In this document: positions 33,259 to 45,187 of the stretch, piece after piece
Position numbering within the stretch: position 1 is the stretch's first letter
Layout of the letters: the number at the start of each line of letters is the position of its first letter
Origin: Epiperipatus broadwayi
Taxonomy: Eukaryota; Onychophora; Udeonychophora; Euonychophora; Peripatidae
Assembly: GCA_028023455.1 (NCBI GenBank)
Contig: JAQFVV010000020.1
Span: 6,367,092-6,431,091 of the forward strand
DNA length: 64,000 bases
Direction: 5' to 3'
Notes under the pieces: model-generated
The model's input: only the letters and a program-made list of their open reading frames with translations
The model's database searches: none
Told to the model about the DNA's origin: nothing
Program-made: the position numbers and the translations under genes

Positions 33259-34367
33259 TAAACCACTAAACATTACATGATCACCATTCTTTATGCTTAC
33301 ACAAGCTGTTTACACAGAGGCTAAACTCTCCATACAGTAGTGCCACTCAGTGCAAGCCAGAGTATTCAATGGATGCAAGAAGATTTGTGCATAAATCCCT
33401 ATCTGGTGCCTACTCATCCAATATCCCCAGACCAGTTTTTAGACTGTGGATTTCATCAGTGAGAAGTCTTAAATCTAAGTGCACTGCACCTAGATTTTAA
33501 GATCTAATGCAACCTCTTCAGCAAACTTATTACCTAACTATAAAGTTTTGAGTCCAAAATGAAAACACAATAATGGTTTCCAACTTAAGCTTAGTAGCAA
33601 GTATATTCATATAGATCTAAACTCAGTTCAGCATTAAAACTTTTTGATGCCTTTGGTTCTTTAATAACCATAGTCACCATAAACCTATTGGACAGGATTG
33701 ATATTGAACCATTAAACATTACATGATCATCATTCTTCATGCTTACAAGAGCTGTTTATACAGAGACTAAATGCTCTAATCAGTAGCACCACTCACTGCA
33801 AGCCAGAGTGATCAATAAATATTGGATGAGTAGGCACTATATAAAGATTTTATGAAAGTCTTCTTTTGTCCATTGATTACTCTGGCTTTCATTGAGTGGC
33901 GCTACTGTATGGAGAGTTTAGCCTCTGTTAAATAGTTTGTGTAAGCATAAACAATGATCATATGATGTTTAGTGGTTTAATACCAATCCTGCACAATAGA
34001 ATTATGATGACTATATTTATTAAAGAACCAAAGACACCAAAAAGTATGGATGCTGAACTGAGTTCAGATTATTCAAGCCAATGAGCTTGAGTGGAAAACA
34101 TTATTGTGTTTTTATTTTGTACTCAAAGCTTTATAGTTAACTAATAAAGCAAAAGGTGGCTGCTGGAGGGTTGCATTAGATCCTAAGGTCTAAGTGCAGT
34201 GCTTTCAGAGTGGAGTCTCCTCAATAATAAAAGCCACAAACTAGAAATTACACTGGGTATATTGGATGAGTAGGCACTAGATAGGGATTTTACAAACAAA
34301 CCTTTTTGCATCCATTGATTATTCTAGCTTACACTGAGTGGCACCACTGTATGAGAGTTTAGCCTCT
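33259..34367. mobile_element. Family B 1.1-kb multimer, 14-bp target duplication
   Basis: Flanked by the same 14-mer CTATGCTCATGGAT at 33245-33258 and 34366-34379 (the element edge may share two bases with it). Inside are a complete minus unit (33259 to about 33705), a second truncated minus unit, a flip at about 33823 (CAGAGTGATCAATAA to ATATTGGATGAG) and a plus copy to 34367. Minus unit starts at 33262 and 33708 give a monomer of ~446 bp. Hammerhead-like zones: 33427-33470 minus, retaining CTGATGA and CTGGTC, and 34205-34250 plus, decayed. Tandem and inverted copies inside one duplication show insertion as a preformed multimer. Confidence 0.85.
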
Positions 34368-34379
34368 ATGCTCATGGAT

Positions 34380-34872
34380 GAGAATGATGACCAGGTATTT
34401 CATTTCTCTTACTCACCTGTCAAGTGAAGATTTGGGGGAAATACATATATAGTGAGCGAAAGTAGTTTGAAATTTTTAGAATAATTATAATATAATAAAG
34501 CTTATTCTTTCACAAGAATGTTAGAAGTGAATAAAACCAGTTACAACTTGGAAGAAAGTGGTGTAGTGAAAAAAATATTGAACTGGCAAGACAGGTTTGG
34601 AAATCCAAGGCAATGCTTCTATCTCATCTGCATGTAAAACTTGTTCACAAAATACATGTATACTGAGATGTTGGAGGATATTTATGACACAATAAAATTT
34701 AGATAAGGACTGTAGTATTCATCCTTCATAAGATTTTAAAAATTAGTCTTACCTTGACAGAAAATGATATTATGGAAAAATATTCTGTCAATATGGGCAC
34801 TAAAGTACATTGAGATAAAGTAATCTGCAATTTTTATACTAATGAAGAGTTACTATATAATAAATGTTTACT
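34380..34872. other. Unassigned AT-rich stretch
   Basis: No coding block, repeat or RNA recognised. Confidence 0.4.
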
Positions 34873-34957
34873 CATGTGTCAAAGCATCGGCCGGGAAGTG
34901 AACCCGGGACAACTGCTTGTTAGGCAGCTGTGCTGACCACTCGACCACCAACGCTTG
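34873..34957 (-). mobile_element. tRNA-derived SINE, subfamily 1, perfect T-arm
   Basis: Minus strand: GCGTTGGTGGTCGAGTGGTC, then CAGCTGCC..AAGCAG (anticodon-like stem), CCGGG-TTCACTT-CCCGG (perfect 5-bp T-arm), CCGATGC (acceptor partner), tail TTTGACACATG. Closest of the copies to an intact cloverleaf. Confidence 0.88.
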
Positions 34958-34959
34958 AG

Positions 34960-36730
34960 ATGAGAAATATGCTGATTATGTAAGCTTATATATATAAGCA
35001 CACACTCTTAAGATTTGAATTTTTACTGATATCAGTTCTTCCTTTTTTAAAATAGAATACTATATAAAAAATCTGCTTCGAAAATGTCAACTTTACAATA
35101 CCTTAACTTAATATTGTAAATTTTATATACAGTATAAGCCTGCAGACTCTGATAAAATGTTTATTAAATTAGTTGAACAATCTTTTCACATCATATTCCC
35201 TCTAGTATAATTATAAAAGTAATAAGAATTTGAAAAGTTCCTTGCATTTTTATAGCTGAGCTTTTAGATTGCTTGAATGTATATTTTTTTTAATGATTTG
35301 TTCTGTTATTGCTCAAAAATTAGTAAGTCCATCTACATAGAAATCTCTTGAAAGCTTTGGCTCCCACACTGCGCAGCATTGTAGGAGTTTATCACTAATC
35401 AAAGGCAATTTTTCAAAATTCAATCAAGTGTATAAAATGTGATTTTAATAGGTGCCACAATTTAAATGTCATCAAAAGAGGAAAAAAAAACTATATAAAA
35501 GAAAAAATATAAAAAGCAGAGAACACTTCACGGATTGAAAGACATTCATTGGATTTTTCAATGTATTTACTCAACATAAAGAAAGAAAGAAAAAATTTAT
35601 AAACTCAGACTGTGTTCGGAATAATTTTGATGTATTCCTTTATTAGTTAATCTACATTATTTCTTTTCGAAGAATTGGGTTATATCCTATCATTGATTTT
35701 TTAAGGCACTTTTTTTTCTCCTTTCTTTATATATACTTAGCAAATAAGTGATCCAAAAAAAAAAAAAATAATTCTTTTAAGTCGTAAAATGTAGCGATGA
35801 TTAAAAATACTGTAATTCTCTTTTATAAACTATTTCCAATTTTAAAAAATATATGATTACATTTATTATACAAAATTGGGCAGAAAAAGCTGTCTACTCT
35901 CACTCCTTTATAAAAACTAAATTGAATAAAATCTTAAATAAAATTTTTACAAAATACTATCAATTAAAATATTTTAAAAAATAACTTTTAAAAAATCTTT
36001 TTTTTGTTGTTAGGATCAAATAAAGAATCATTTAATAATCGAATTGTTAGCTATTCGAAATATCACGTGACATTCAAGCGCTAGAATTTGATAAGCTTAG
36101 CTTCCGTTTAAGACCTGTTAGAATTTAAGTCCGCCATTTTGTCATTGCACCAAATATCAATAGAAAAATGATGGATTAATATCATCATATCTTTCCTAGA
36201 TTATTTTTCTTACTTTTATTCTACATCAGAGTTACATACTGTCAGACTAGATACCTATATAAAGTAAAATACTCAGACCTCACTTTGAATAATACAAAGA
36301 AATAAATATGGCTGACAAATAAGTGGATGCAATGTAATGCTTCGATGTGAAAGCATCCAATAGCAAATAACTAATCTGAAATATGAAAGGCAATACCACC
36401 TAGTGTACAATGATTGCAATAGAATTGTTTACTGTTTAGTCTTTTCCCAACAATATACTTTAAAACACAATCTCTACATGTATTCCATCTTATAAAATCA
36501 CAATACATATCTTTATAAATCGTCTTTCATTTTGTTCCCCCTTTTTCAATAAACATAAAAATCACATAATATTTCATAGCCATATTTGATATTCATCTGA
36601 TATTATTCTGAAATGTTTACAGTCTCGTTAAATAATAACTAAATATCCATTTGCAAATTCTTGAAAATTTATTAAATTATGACCTAGCTACATGTAAAAA
36701 AACCTAAACCTTTTTGTGAGCTGTATCACA
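34960..36730. other. AT-rich stretch, no feature recognised
   Basis: A segment at 36150-36390 shares scattered words with 32700-32920 (TTTATTCTAC.TCAGAGT, ATGCAAT..AATGCTT) and may be an old repeat. Otherwise nothing recognised. Confidence 0.35.
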
Positions 36731-36732
36731 CA

Positions 36733-36915
36733 TTGCCTTCAAATAATGGACTAGTCCAGATCTTATCCCAATCAAATAGAGCATCATTGCCTATTGGCCC
36801 ATTCTTGTCATTGGCTATGCACAATCTATGTATATACACATTGGTTTGTGGCAATGAATGCTCATTGCAATCTGGATTAGATGGGATCTGGACTAGTCCA
36901 TTATTTGAAGGCAAG
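36733..36915. repeat. MITE-like inverted repeat
   Basis: Terminal arms of ~38 bp: TTGCCTTCAAATAATGGACT ... inverse at 36878-36915. The right part (GGCTATGCA, TCTGGACTAGTCCATTATTT) recurs as a single copy at 38420-38535. Non-coding. Confidence 0.75.
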
Positions 36916-36988
36916 GTTGACTGTGGCAAGGTATCTAGTCTGGATTATATATATAAAGATAAACTCATGTAAATACATTTCATACGAT

Positions 36989-37830
36989 ACAAGGTAGTAT
37001 CCAAAAGTAACTGGAATTTTATAATAAAATTTTTTTTATTTATTTTTAAGTGTTATAAATTTAACATCTTTCAAATTACTACCCATTTGATGAAATATGC
37101 TAGTTTAAATATGTTTTTCATTTTTAAAATAGTCTAGAACTCTTGAAAATTGATATCTTTTAACACCCCATTATTTTTTTCACCACCTTCGAGCATGCAA
37201 AAAAACAAAATTAAGACATCATTTTATTAGAGAGATTTTAAAAAATCACATGAAGTGAGATTGAGTGAATCTGGCTGGTAGATAATGTGGGTTATGCTGA
37301 ATTTAATTAAAAATTGTTTCATGCTCAAGGCTTTGAGGGATGATATTTTGTTGGGGTGAAGCTTGCACTATTTTCTTTGCCACAAAATGGGATCTTTATA
37401 TTTTACTGCATCATGTAAATATTTCAGAATTTGCAGAAAAAATGTCCAACTAGTCAAGCATTGGTGGCCTAGTGGTTAGCATAGCTGCCTTCCAAGCAGC
37501 TGTCCCAGGTTCACTTCCTGGTCAACACATTTGATATATAAAAAAAAATGCCCAACTGTCGCATGAGAGAAAAATGCTGTTTGTATCAAAAAAATGAGCT
37601 TTGTTTGATTTTGGGCTTCACTTATATTGCTTTTTAGGAACATGGTGAATTTAACATTTTTATTAAAACCACTCATAAATTTCTGTCTATATAAGATTAG
37701 CTTGATTGTAATCTGTTTCAAGCATCACAACTGTTTTCCCTGTTGTTTTTTGTAAACAAAAAGAAAATTTCACAGTGGTTGAACTTTTGTCATTATAAAA
37801 ATTGACAGATATATGAAACACACTTCACAA
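36989..37830 (-). pseudogene. Mariner transposase relic with nested SINE
   Basis: Minus-strand reading in family order: SNKAHFFDTNSIFL near 37600; DSWAFF up to the SINE; then LHDAVKYKDPILWQRK, HPNKISSLKALSMKQFLIKF (second catalytic Asp replaced) and IIYQPDSLNLTSCDF near 37240-37280, matching PYSPDLAPCDFF. The C-terminus runs to about 37060. Left terminus GGTAGTATCCAAAAGTAACTGG resembles that at 12951. A SINE at 37452-37542 interrupts the frame. Frameshifts and stops throughout. Confidence 0.7.
37452..37542 (+). mobile_element. tRNA-derived SINE inside mariner, 15-bp target duplication
   Basis: Flanked by AAAAAATGTCCAACT (37437-37451) and AAAAAATGCCCAACT (37543-37557). Head GCATTGGTGGCCTAGTGG, anticodon-like CCTTCCAAGCAG, B-box arm CCAGGTTCACTTCCTGG, TCAACAC where others have GCCGATGC, short A-rich tail. 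It splits a mariner reading frame, giving a clear age order. Confidence 0.93.
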
Positions 37831-37967
37831 AAATGTGCTACATGCCCCATGATTTGACATGGTGATGTCATTTAACAAATGATGCAGAAGGGTTTCTGCA
37901 AGAAGGGTGAACAGCAGAAGCATATATTACAACAGTTTTGCAAGCCAGAGAAGGATTCTGAGTTTTT

Positions 37968-38040
37968 TTGGATCCCCCTTTATATTTATTAATGAAGCAT
38001 GAAGTTGGATCCCCCTTTATATTTATTAATGAAGCATGAA
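37968..38040. repeat. 36-37-bp tandem duplication
   Basis: TTGGATCCCCCTTTATATTT..GAAGCATGAA occurs twice back to back. Confidence 0.9.
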
Positions 38041-41000
38041 TAATTATTTACAATGTCTATACTTTGCCTGCTACCCTTGATAAGGTAGTTTTAGGTTGAA
38101 CTGTAGAAGGAACTTCACATGCCCTTACAGATTTCCTACTGTTTCCAAATGTTCTGTGACTGCCTAGGTCAAGTGACATTTTTGGCTATATTTGACAGCT
38201 TGCCTCATGTTAACAATTGGTTCTAACAGTTTCCAGTTCTGAACATGGATCTGCCTCATTACATCAGTCATTTAGCTTATACTTATTGTCCAGAAAATGG
38301 GTATTTTGTCTTTCAGATCTGTGACAGTAGTTCTCCCAGAATATGTATGAAAAACGTGTAGTTTGAGATCCTACCTTTAATGGAAACATTCAGATTCAGT
38401 TAGCATCATCATATATTGGCTTGTTCTCATTGGCTATGCATTACCTATGTATATATGCATTAATTCATGGTGATAAATGTTCAATCCCCTCTAGATAAAA
38501 TGGAATCTGGACTAGTCCATTATTTGCAGGAAAAGTACAATATGATATTCTGAAAGCAATTTCTCAATCCTGACCTGAATGCAACCATAGTAAGAGAGAT
38601 GGAGGATTTGAATAACTTTTTACATTTATTTACTAGATACCCAATATTGAATGTTTTTCTGGGATGTCTATAAGATATTTATGTAGAAGGAAGGGCTGTA
38701 AGGTTGGTGAACATGAAAAAAAATTCCATCATTAATAAATCGTTGAAGTTCAAGATCCTAAGAATGGTATGACTGATTGTTGCAACTAATTGATGATCTT
38801 CCTGATAATAATCATTTTCTTAATAGTATGATATGATTAAAACTGAAAGTGATTCTATTGGCATTATTGTCGTGAAATTTCTCATTATGTCAGAATAAAT
38901 AATTGAGCTGCAAATAAAACTGAATGATAAGCAGATGCACTAACTGCACTATCATGAGCCTTATTATTAGAAGTAGTTAAAATAAGAACAGCTCTTCACT
39001 TTGGTATAATCTTATTTTAGATTGAGAATCAGTGATTACCAGATGCATGGCTGAAACTTACAATAAATGACACTAGAGTGAGGAGAGTGGTTCTTGTTTT
39101 ATAATATTGTGTAAGTTGTGAGTTTAATGATTTATTATTTTTTATTAATAAGTTTTTTTTTAAAAAAGTATTATCTTTTTTCCCCCAATATCTCACAACC
39201 ATTTTCATATTTTTTTTTCTACCTATAATATCTTCTAAAATTTCCCCCATCATTCTTTCCCTTATAATAATTTTTATAAAAAAAAAATTTGCATTGCAAA
39301 AATGCAAATCAGAGATCTTTGGCAAAAAAATAGTAAAGTTTTAAATATATAACCCAAACCTGATATTAATATTGAAATAGAAATACTCATTTCAAATTTA
39401 TTCAAATGCTTGGCAATAGAGGAGGTAATTTAAAGTTTCAGCATTAAAATGTTTTTTTAGTGTAATAGTGTAGCCAAGTAAATATCACATTATATGTTAC
39501 AGTTTAATTTAATATAGATATATGCATACATACATTAGATGTAGGAAATTTTATTTGTGTTAAATAAAAATACTCTTATTTTAAGTTTAAATAAAAATTC
39601 TTTTAATAACCATTTCAAAAAGCTTACCCGTGATCACACTGACATATTTAACATTTTAGGTGGTACAGTGACACCACAATCACTATTTTTTACATTGTTT
39701 TAAGGTGTATACATATCTTATATTACAGATCTAGATACACCTTTGTGTGTGATTGACAGAACCTTTCATTGCTATGACAAAGCAATAAAGGAAGTGACTT
39801 AGAATGAGATTTGTGATTGGCTAACGCTTTAGATTGTTTTACCTTGTGGCTAAGTAAGACAATAATGTGATTTTCAGTAATTGTTAATGATTATGATGCA
39901 ATGTTTTTGTAAAATACATTATTAAACCAAAAACTACATTACTAGTAGGAGATTGTTTTTGAAAACATTTTTATTTTTTAAAAAACTGCTCTTAGAATGT
40001 ACATTATGAGAAAGCAGAAGTCACCATTACCAGCTTTAAAAAATTGCTTTTGTAACGACAGCAGTAAAATATTTTAATAATAAATAATTTATTAACTTTT
40101 AGATTTTTCTTGATGATGACTAATTCTAAATATATCAATTTTTAATAACATAAAATTCTAACATCTAATATTTCATTGTTCTACTTGTTCAATAAGTAAC
40201 GTAGCCAATGAGCATGTCATATTTTGTTATCAGTAAGAACATTATTTAGATATTTATTTTCATTATATTAAAATATAAAATGTTAACATTTGAAATTGCA
40301 ATAATTAGAAGGTGTAAATAAAAATATTAAAAATATTTAATTGCAAAAAAAAATCAAACATAGAGTCATATTTAATGTAACACTCGCTAAGCTCTATTAA
40401 AAAATTTGATAAGCAGAGTTGATATAGAATGAATTAAGTCGAATAAAAATGCTTTTAGTTAAATTTTAAATAGGAAATAAAAAAAGTTTTTTTTCTTAAC
40501 TATATTAGGGTCTTTTGTGCCATATTAAATTTTAAAAAAACTGACTTGAGACACAATTTTCAAGATAATTTCAGTTTTAATAAAGTTAGAGCAAGCTGTT
40601 ATATATTGGCAGAAAATAGAAAAGCTAAGGAAAACAATTAGGCTAAGATAAATAATGATTACTATTAAAAAAGTAAGGAAAAAATAGAAATTTTGATATC
40701 TGAAATAATTATTTATTGTTGTTCATAAAATTTAATTTATCATTAATTAAGTTTAAATTACATCATTGATAATTACATTGTATTCCTCACAAAATTCTCA
40801 TTCAAACCACATAATAATTCTCACCTGAGATGATCTGTAGCTTCAGAATCTACAAATTCTTCATTTTTATCTTGTATCCCCCAAATTAAAAAATCTCAAG
40901 GTGTTTATAAGAAAAAGATTCATCCTAATAAAAGATACAAAATAAATCAGTTCCAGAAGGTAGATATGCATTTATCATCATAGCAATTGGTTTCTTGTTT

Positions 41001-41520
41001 ATCCAAAATTAGAATTTTAAGGCTATTGTCTGTATCAGTGATAAAATGAGTTTCATCTCTTCATTTTATGTTTTTGTGTACACCAGTGATGTTTATATTT
41101 TTATGCTCACCAGTGATGCTATCTTGTTATATTTATTGTCCCACAGAAATATAATTTATTTGAATATAGCTTATTTGATAGCTATAGACTTGAAAATAAT
41201 ATGATGCAAGATGTAGCAAAACTACTGAATCCACAGCATGAGTATCAAGGCATAGGTAAGAAGCAGGATTTGATTCTTTGCCTGCATACAATTCCATGTA
41301 ATATACATAACCACTGTGACTATAATCAAACACACCACTTGAAATCTTTCTTTATTGCTTTTAAGAGTTTATATTTTTACATGATATTATGCCCAGTAAA
41401 TTTTGTGATTGCTTTATCAACTGAAACCCTTCTGTGCGCTTGATAATCTGTCTTAAAATTATATTACACTATTTTGTAATACCTTATATATATATATAAA
41501 ATACATATTTTGCGGGTTCA
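38041..41520. other. Long AT-rich stretch without recognised genes
   Basis: A single copy of the 36.9-kb MITE-like right part lies at about 38420-38535. The rest shows short A+T-driven reading frames only; none has a domain I recognise. No RNA gene or repeat family seen. Confidence 0.4.
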
Positions 41521-41556
41521 TCCGTGTTAAAAACTTTTAATATCAATATACTGACG

Positions 41557-41605
41557 TTTCGACTTGGTCACACAAGCCATCCACAGAGTTATAAAAAGGT
41601 ACAAA
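41557..41605 (-). ncRNA. Hammerhead-like ribozyme of a Penelope-like element
   Basis: Minus strand, about 75 bp after the endonuclease stop: ATAACT (stem I) - CTGTGGA (core; A6 changed to T) - GGCTTG-TGTGAC-CAAGTC (6-bp stem II, one G/U) - GAAA - CGTC (minimal stem III with GUC cleavage site) - AGTATATT (stem I). Position and minimal stem III agree with hammerheads described in Penelope-like terminal repeats. The core change makes activity doubtful. Confidence 0.6.
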
Positions 41606-41680
41606 GACGGTTGTAGAGGCGCTACAATCACTGGTTTGAATAAAACATTAAAAATCCCACCAATAGCAAAAATGTTAAAT

Positions 41681-42022
41681 TTAAGAATGTTTTTTAAAGA
41701 AATCTTTCCAAATAGGAGGAAGTTTGCACGTATCATCTCGCTTATTGATACAATCTGGCCTTTTAAGTATCTCAATGGCTTCTCTGATTTTGCATTGGTA
41801 GAGATTATCACATCTGGATATGATCCTGGTACTAGAAAAATCTATTTTATGACCTGAATCTATAGTATGGAGTGAGAGTGCTGATGATGATGAGTGTTGT
41901 TTAACTGCATTAGCATGCTCATCTCTCCTAACACTGATGCGACGATTACTCATACCTATGTAAGAAGCTTTACAATTTTTACATGAGATTTGATAGACAC
42001 CATGAGATTCAAGAGGGATTGA
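41681..42022 (-). pseudogene. Penelope-like element, GIY-YIG endonuclease fragment
   Basis: Minus-strand frame GVYQISCKNCKASYIGMSNR gives the GIY and YIG motifs with C-x2-C, followed by RISVRRDEHANAVKQH (catalytic Arg region), SALSLHTIDSGHKIDF and KIREAIEILKRPDC with the conserved Glu, ending PPIWKDFFKKHS and a stop. The frame is open but truncated upstream near 42030, with no RT. Its sequence is clearly distinct from the elements at 8 kb and 57 kb, so at least three Penelope lineages are present. A hammerhead-like motif follows downstream. Confidence 0.88.
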
Positions 42023-42030
42023 ATACTTAG

Positions 42031-42777
42031 GCTTGGTTATTAAATACTAATAAAAAATCCAAATTTTGTCTGATTTTAATTTGCCATTTTAAAAAAGAAC
42101 TAAAGCTGCGGAGAATTATGGGTTTTTTGTACATGTCGTTCCAATAGTTTTCCCACAATTTAAAAAAATTTTTTTTTTTTACTTTCAACGAATTAGCTGC
42201 TGCGAGCAGCAATCATGCTACCACCACTGAAACCATTAAGAATAAATACTTTATAGTGATAAACAGATTTATTTAAACAAAGTTTTTTTAATCAATAAAA
42301 TCCAAATAAATAAAATATTAAATTAAGATTTTACATAAAATAAATTAAAAATCATTGGTAAAAAATGTTATTTTATTGTTCTGTTATCAGAATTAATGTT
42401 AAAATGACCTGTTATCTTTGATTTGTAACTAAGCTTTGTTATATTCAGTGAAGCCTCAAAGTATGGGGTATCTAATTATACAACTCCAATTATGCATCAA
42501 GCAAAGAAAAATATAAATAAAAGGAAACAAAAAAATCATTAAAATTCAAAAATTTTATTATTTTCAACAACCATTTTTCCCCTCTGTTCACCATATATAA
42601 TCACATTTAAAAAATAAAATAAAATTTGTAAATAAATTTTAAACTAATGAAATTTCTTTGGTTTATGTTGAAAGCACACATATTTTATTCTTTCATTAAT
42701 ATCTTTTCTAAATTTGATATGTGTAATAAAATATTTTCTTATAGTAATCGCTAAAAGTTTTGCAAAATTTTAGAACA
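42031..42777. other. AT-rich stretch, no feature recognised
   Basis: Nothing recognised. Confidence 0.4.
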
Positions 42778-42870
42778 GTCGAGCATTGGTGGCCGAGTGG
42801 TCAGCACAGCTGCCTTACAAGCAGTTGTTGCGGGTTCGCTTCCCGGCCGATGCTTTGACACATGAAAAAA
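42778..42870 (+). mobile_element. tRNA-derived SINE, subfamily 1, full cloverleaf
   Basis: GCATTGG pairs with CCGATGC (7-bp acceptor stem, one G/T). A-box TGGCCGAGTGG is a perfect match. Anticodon stem GCTGC/GCAGT encloses CTTACAA. B-box arm GCGGG-TTCGCTT-CCCGG. Tail TTTGACACATG plus poly(A). Flanks share TTTTAGAACA. A real tRNA is unlikely because the same tail recurs at many loci. Confidence 0.9.
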
Positions 42871-43545
42871 ATTTTTTAGAACATACTTAAAGTTAATATC
42901 GAATTAAAAATATTAATATTATAAGCAGGATAACAATTTCTTGATAAAGTGGTTAATCTATTATGTTTCCATAAGAAAAAATAGTTATTGAAAAAATTAA
43001 CCAGGGTATATTTACTAATGACATAAGTGAAATATCTGATTTAGGTAGGATAATGTATACCAACAAAACATCTGAATATCTCTACTTACATTTAATACAC
43101 ATTTTTAAAAGCAGTAATTCATTTTATCACTTTAATCAAATAACTGATGATTATTCAAGTTTACATTAGGTGCTCTGGAGTACAGTTAATAAAATAAATT
43201 ACAGCTCTTAAAAGCACAGACCAACAACAAATAATAGTAAGCTTATAAGAAAGACTTCCAAGTGATTGTCACAACGAAAACAACTGGAAATATATTTTTG
43301 AAATACTAAATGGACAAAAATATTTATTATCTGAAACATACTTTGTAATGGAGCAGTTGAATATTTTCACTTAAAGTTTACAACATGTGGTAATGCAAAT
43401 ATAGTACGAATTTGTATATTATGTAACATTGTATATTTTAATTCAACAATAAGTTAATACTATCATTTATGACATTATATGATATATCTCTGCAATATTT
43501 TAATTATTTAATTGGCTATATAATAAAATGCTAAATCACTTATTT
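42871..43545. other. AT-rich stretch, no feature recognised
   Basis: Nothing recognised. Confidence 0.4.
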
Positions 43546-43548
43546 GAT

Positions 43549-43784
43549 ACATTATGTTCAGTGCATAGTGCCCTTGCCATAGTGGGTTCGAACACATGGC
43601 CTGTTGTTTTTGGTGCTTGAAGAATATGGATTTGTATTCAGTATTATTTATAGCTCTCCTATATAATTAATGATGTTGAGCTATAAATAATACTGAATAC
43701 AAATCCATATTCTTTGAGCACCAAAAAACAACAGGCCATGTGTTCGAACCTCTATGGCAAGAGCACTATGCACTGAATGTAATG
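43549..43784. repeat. Palindrome, ~106-bp arms, with B-box-like word in each arm
   Basis: Left arm ACATTATGTTCAGTGCATAG... is inverted on the right (...CTATGCACTGAATGTAATG). Spacer about 22 bp. Each arm contains GGTTCGAACACATGGCC; GGTTCGAA is the start of a pol III B box, so the arms may derive from a tRNA-related retroposon. No other copy found in this window. Confidence 0.88.
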
Positions 43785-43799
43785 ATGTGAAACGAAAGA

Positions 43800-44460
43800 T
43801 TAAGAAGGCATCTTTTATTGCAGATGACAACTGTCAATAAAACAAAAGAATCATGCTTTGCAATCTCCAGAAAATGGTCGTTATGAAAGAAAATTTGCAT
43901 AAATTTTGCATAAATCACCGCTAAACTTCAATTAAAGTAGGCTATGAATATGGAGACTTAAGTTCTCTGAAAGCACTTAGCCATATAACTCTTTAATAAT
44001 ATTTTACAAGCTTCACTTTTTTGCATAAAGTGCAGTTTAAATTACTTACTACTCAAAGGTGAAGTAGAAAACTAGTATTTTATTTGATACATGTATATTT
44101 TGCAGTTAAGCATTTTATTAAAAATACATTTATAACGTACTCATCAAAATAGTAGTACTTTTATTAAAAATATAAAAAAAATTACTCACACCTGAAAAGG
44201 CATTTACGGAAGCCCATGTAAGAAAAGTCATTAATCTTTATAGAGGCATTGTAGTTGTTCATGAATTTGACAGCTAAATACATCACTTGGATTTAAATCG
44301 CGGATAAAAATCTAGAACTTTGTCTAAATATTTAACTTTTGGTTAAATCAAAAATTAGTCAATGAATTAGTATACATCTGCTTTTATCTAAAGACTAATA
44401 ATCCAAAATTAATTTGAATTGATCAGTTGAATGTTGACCATAAAATCAAAATACAGTTAT
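43800..44460. other. AT-rich stretch, no feature recognised
   Basis: Nothing recognised. Confidence 0.4.
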
Positions 44461-44472
44461 AATATGATGGAA

Positions 44473-44826
44473 ATATATAAGGGATTTGAACTCAGACTTT
44501 CACACAATCTCAACTCTCCATGCCATCTTATATTGCTGACTCACTTGATCACACACATGTTGAAAAGATAAATATTCACCAATATACATATTTCATGCTA
44601 AACCAGCCATCATCAGTTAGTCCAGATTACTATCCCCATACATATATACAATCAGTGCTCAATTTTATATTAAGATAGCCAATCTTCATACTTTAATTGA
44701 CAGGCTTCAAACTAATCCAACCCACAACTCTTCAGCCATCCATTTCATTGAAAATTTGATGATGAAATGTTCAAAGCTCACATTAGTGCCATGGTTGTCA
44801 TCCTACCCATGTTGACATTAGTCAAG
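44473..44826 (-). mobile_element. Family A copy
   Basis: Minus orientation, from GTCAACATGGGTAGGATGAC (right) through CCTGTCAATTAAAGTATGAA and the hammerhead to GGCATGGAGAGTTGAG and TCTGAGTTCAAATCCC (B-box-like, decayed) at the left. About 350 bp, a partial monomer. Target duplication not evident. Confidence 0.8.
44573..44630 (-). ncRNA. Hammerhead ribozyme, family A, core intact
   Basis: Minus strand: ACTAA/TTGGT inner stem I (one G/T), CTGATGA, weakened stem II (TGGCT/AGCAT, 3 pairs) around GGTTT, GAAA, TATGTATA. Outer stem I GTAATC faces GAATAT and is mostly lost. Confidence 0.6.
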
Positions 44827-45187
44827 TAATTTATGGTGATAGAATGTCTTGTCTCTTATAGCTGTGATCTCATGATTTCCTTTTTAGATTATGCAAGTGA
44901 TCTATGAGATAAATTGCTAAGACTGTGCTAATCACAGGAGTTTTATGTATATATGATAATCACCTGAGTAACAATATAGAAGTACTGCTTCTGTTTTATT
45001 TAAAACTATTTTATATATTTTAAAGAATATCATTAAAAAATAGTCTCAATATGTAAAATAATTAAAAAAAATAAGTTGAATGCTACAATATCAAGAATGA
45101 TTTGGATGCAAAATTTTGAATAATCAAAATAATTGAATTAAAATAATTTATTTATTTGTAAACATATAAATGTAAATTGTTTATATT

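Noticed and set aside
42778-42870. Functional tRNA gene
   Set aside because: Cloverleaf is good, but the same unit with a constant tail and poly(A) recurs at nine loci, several with target duplications: it is a SINE.
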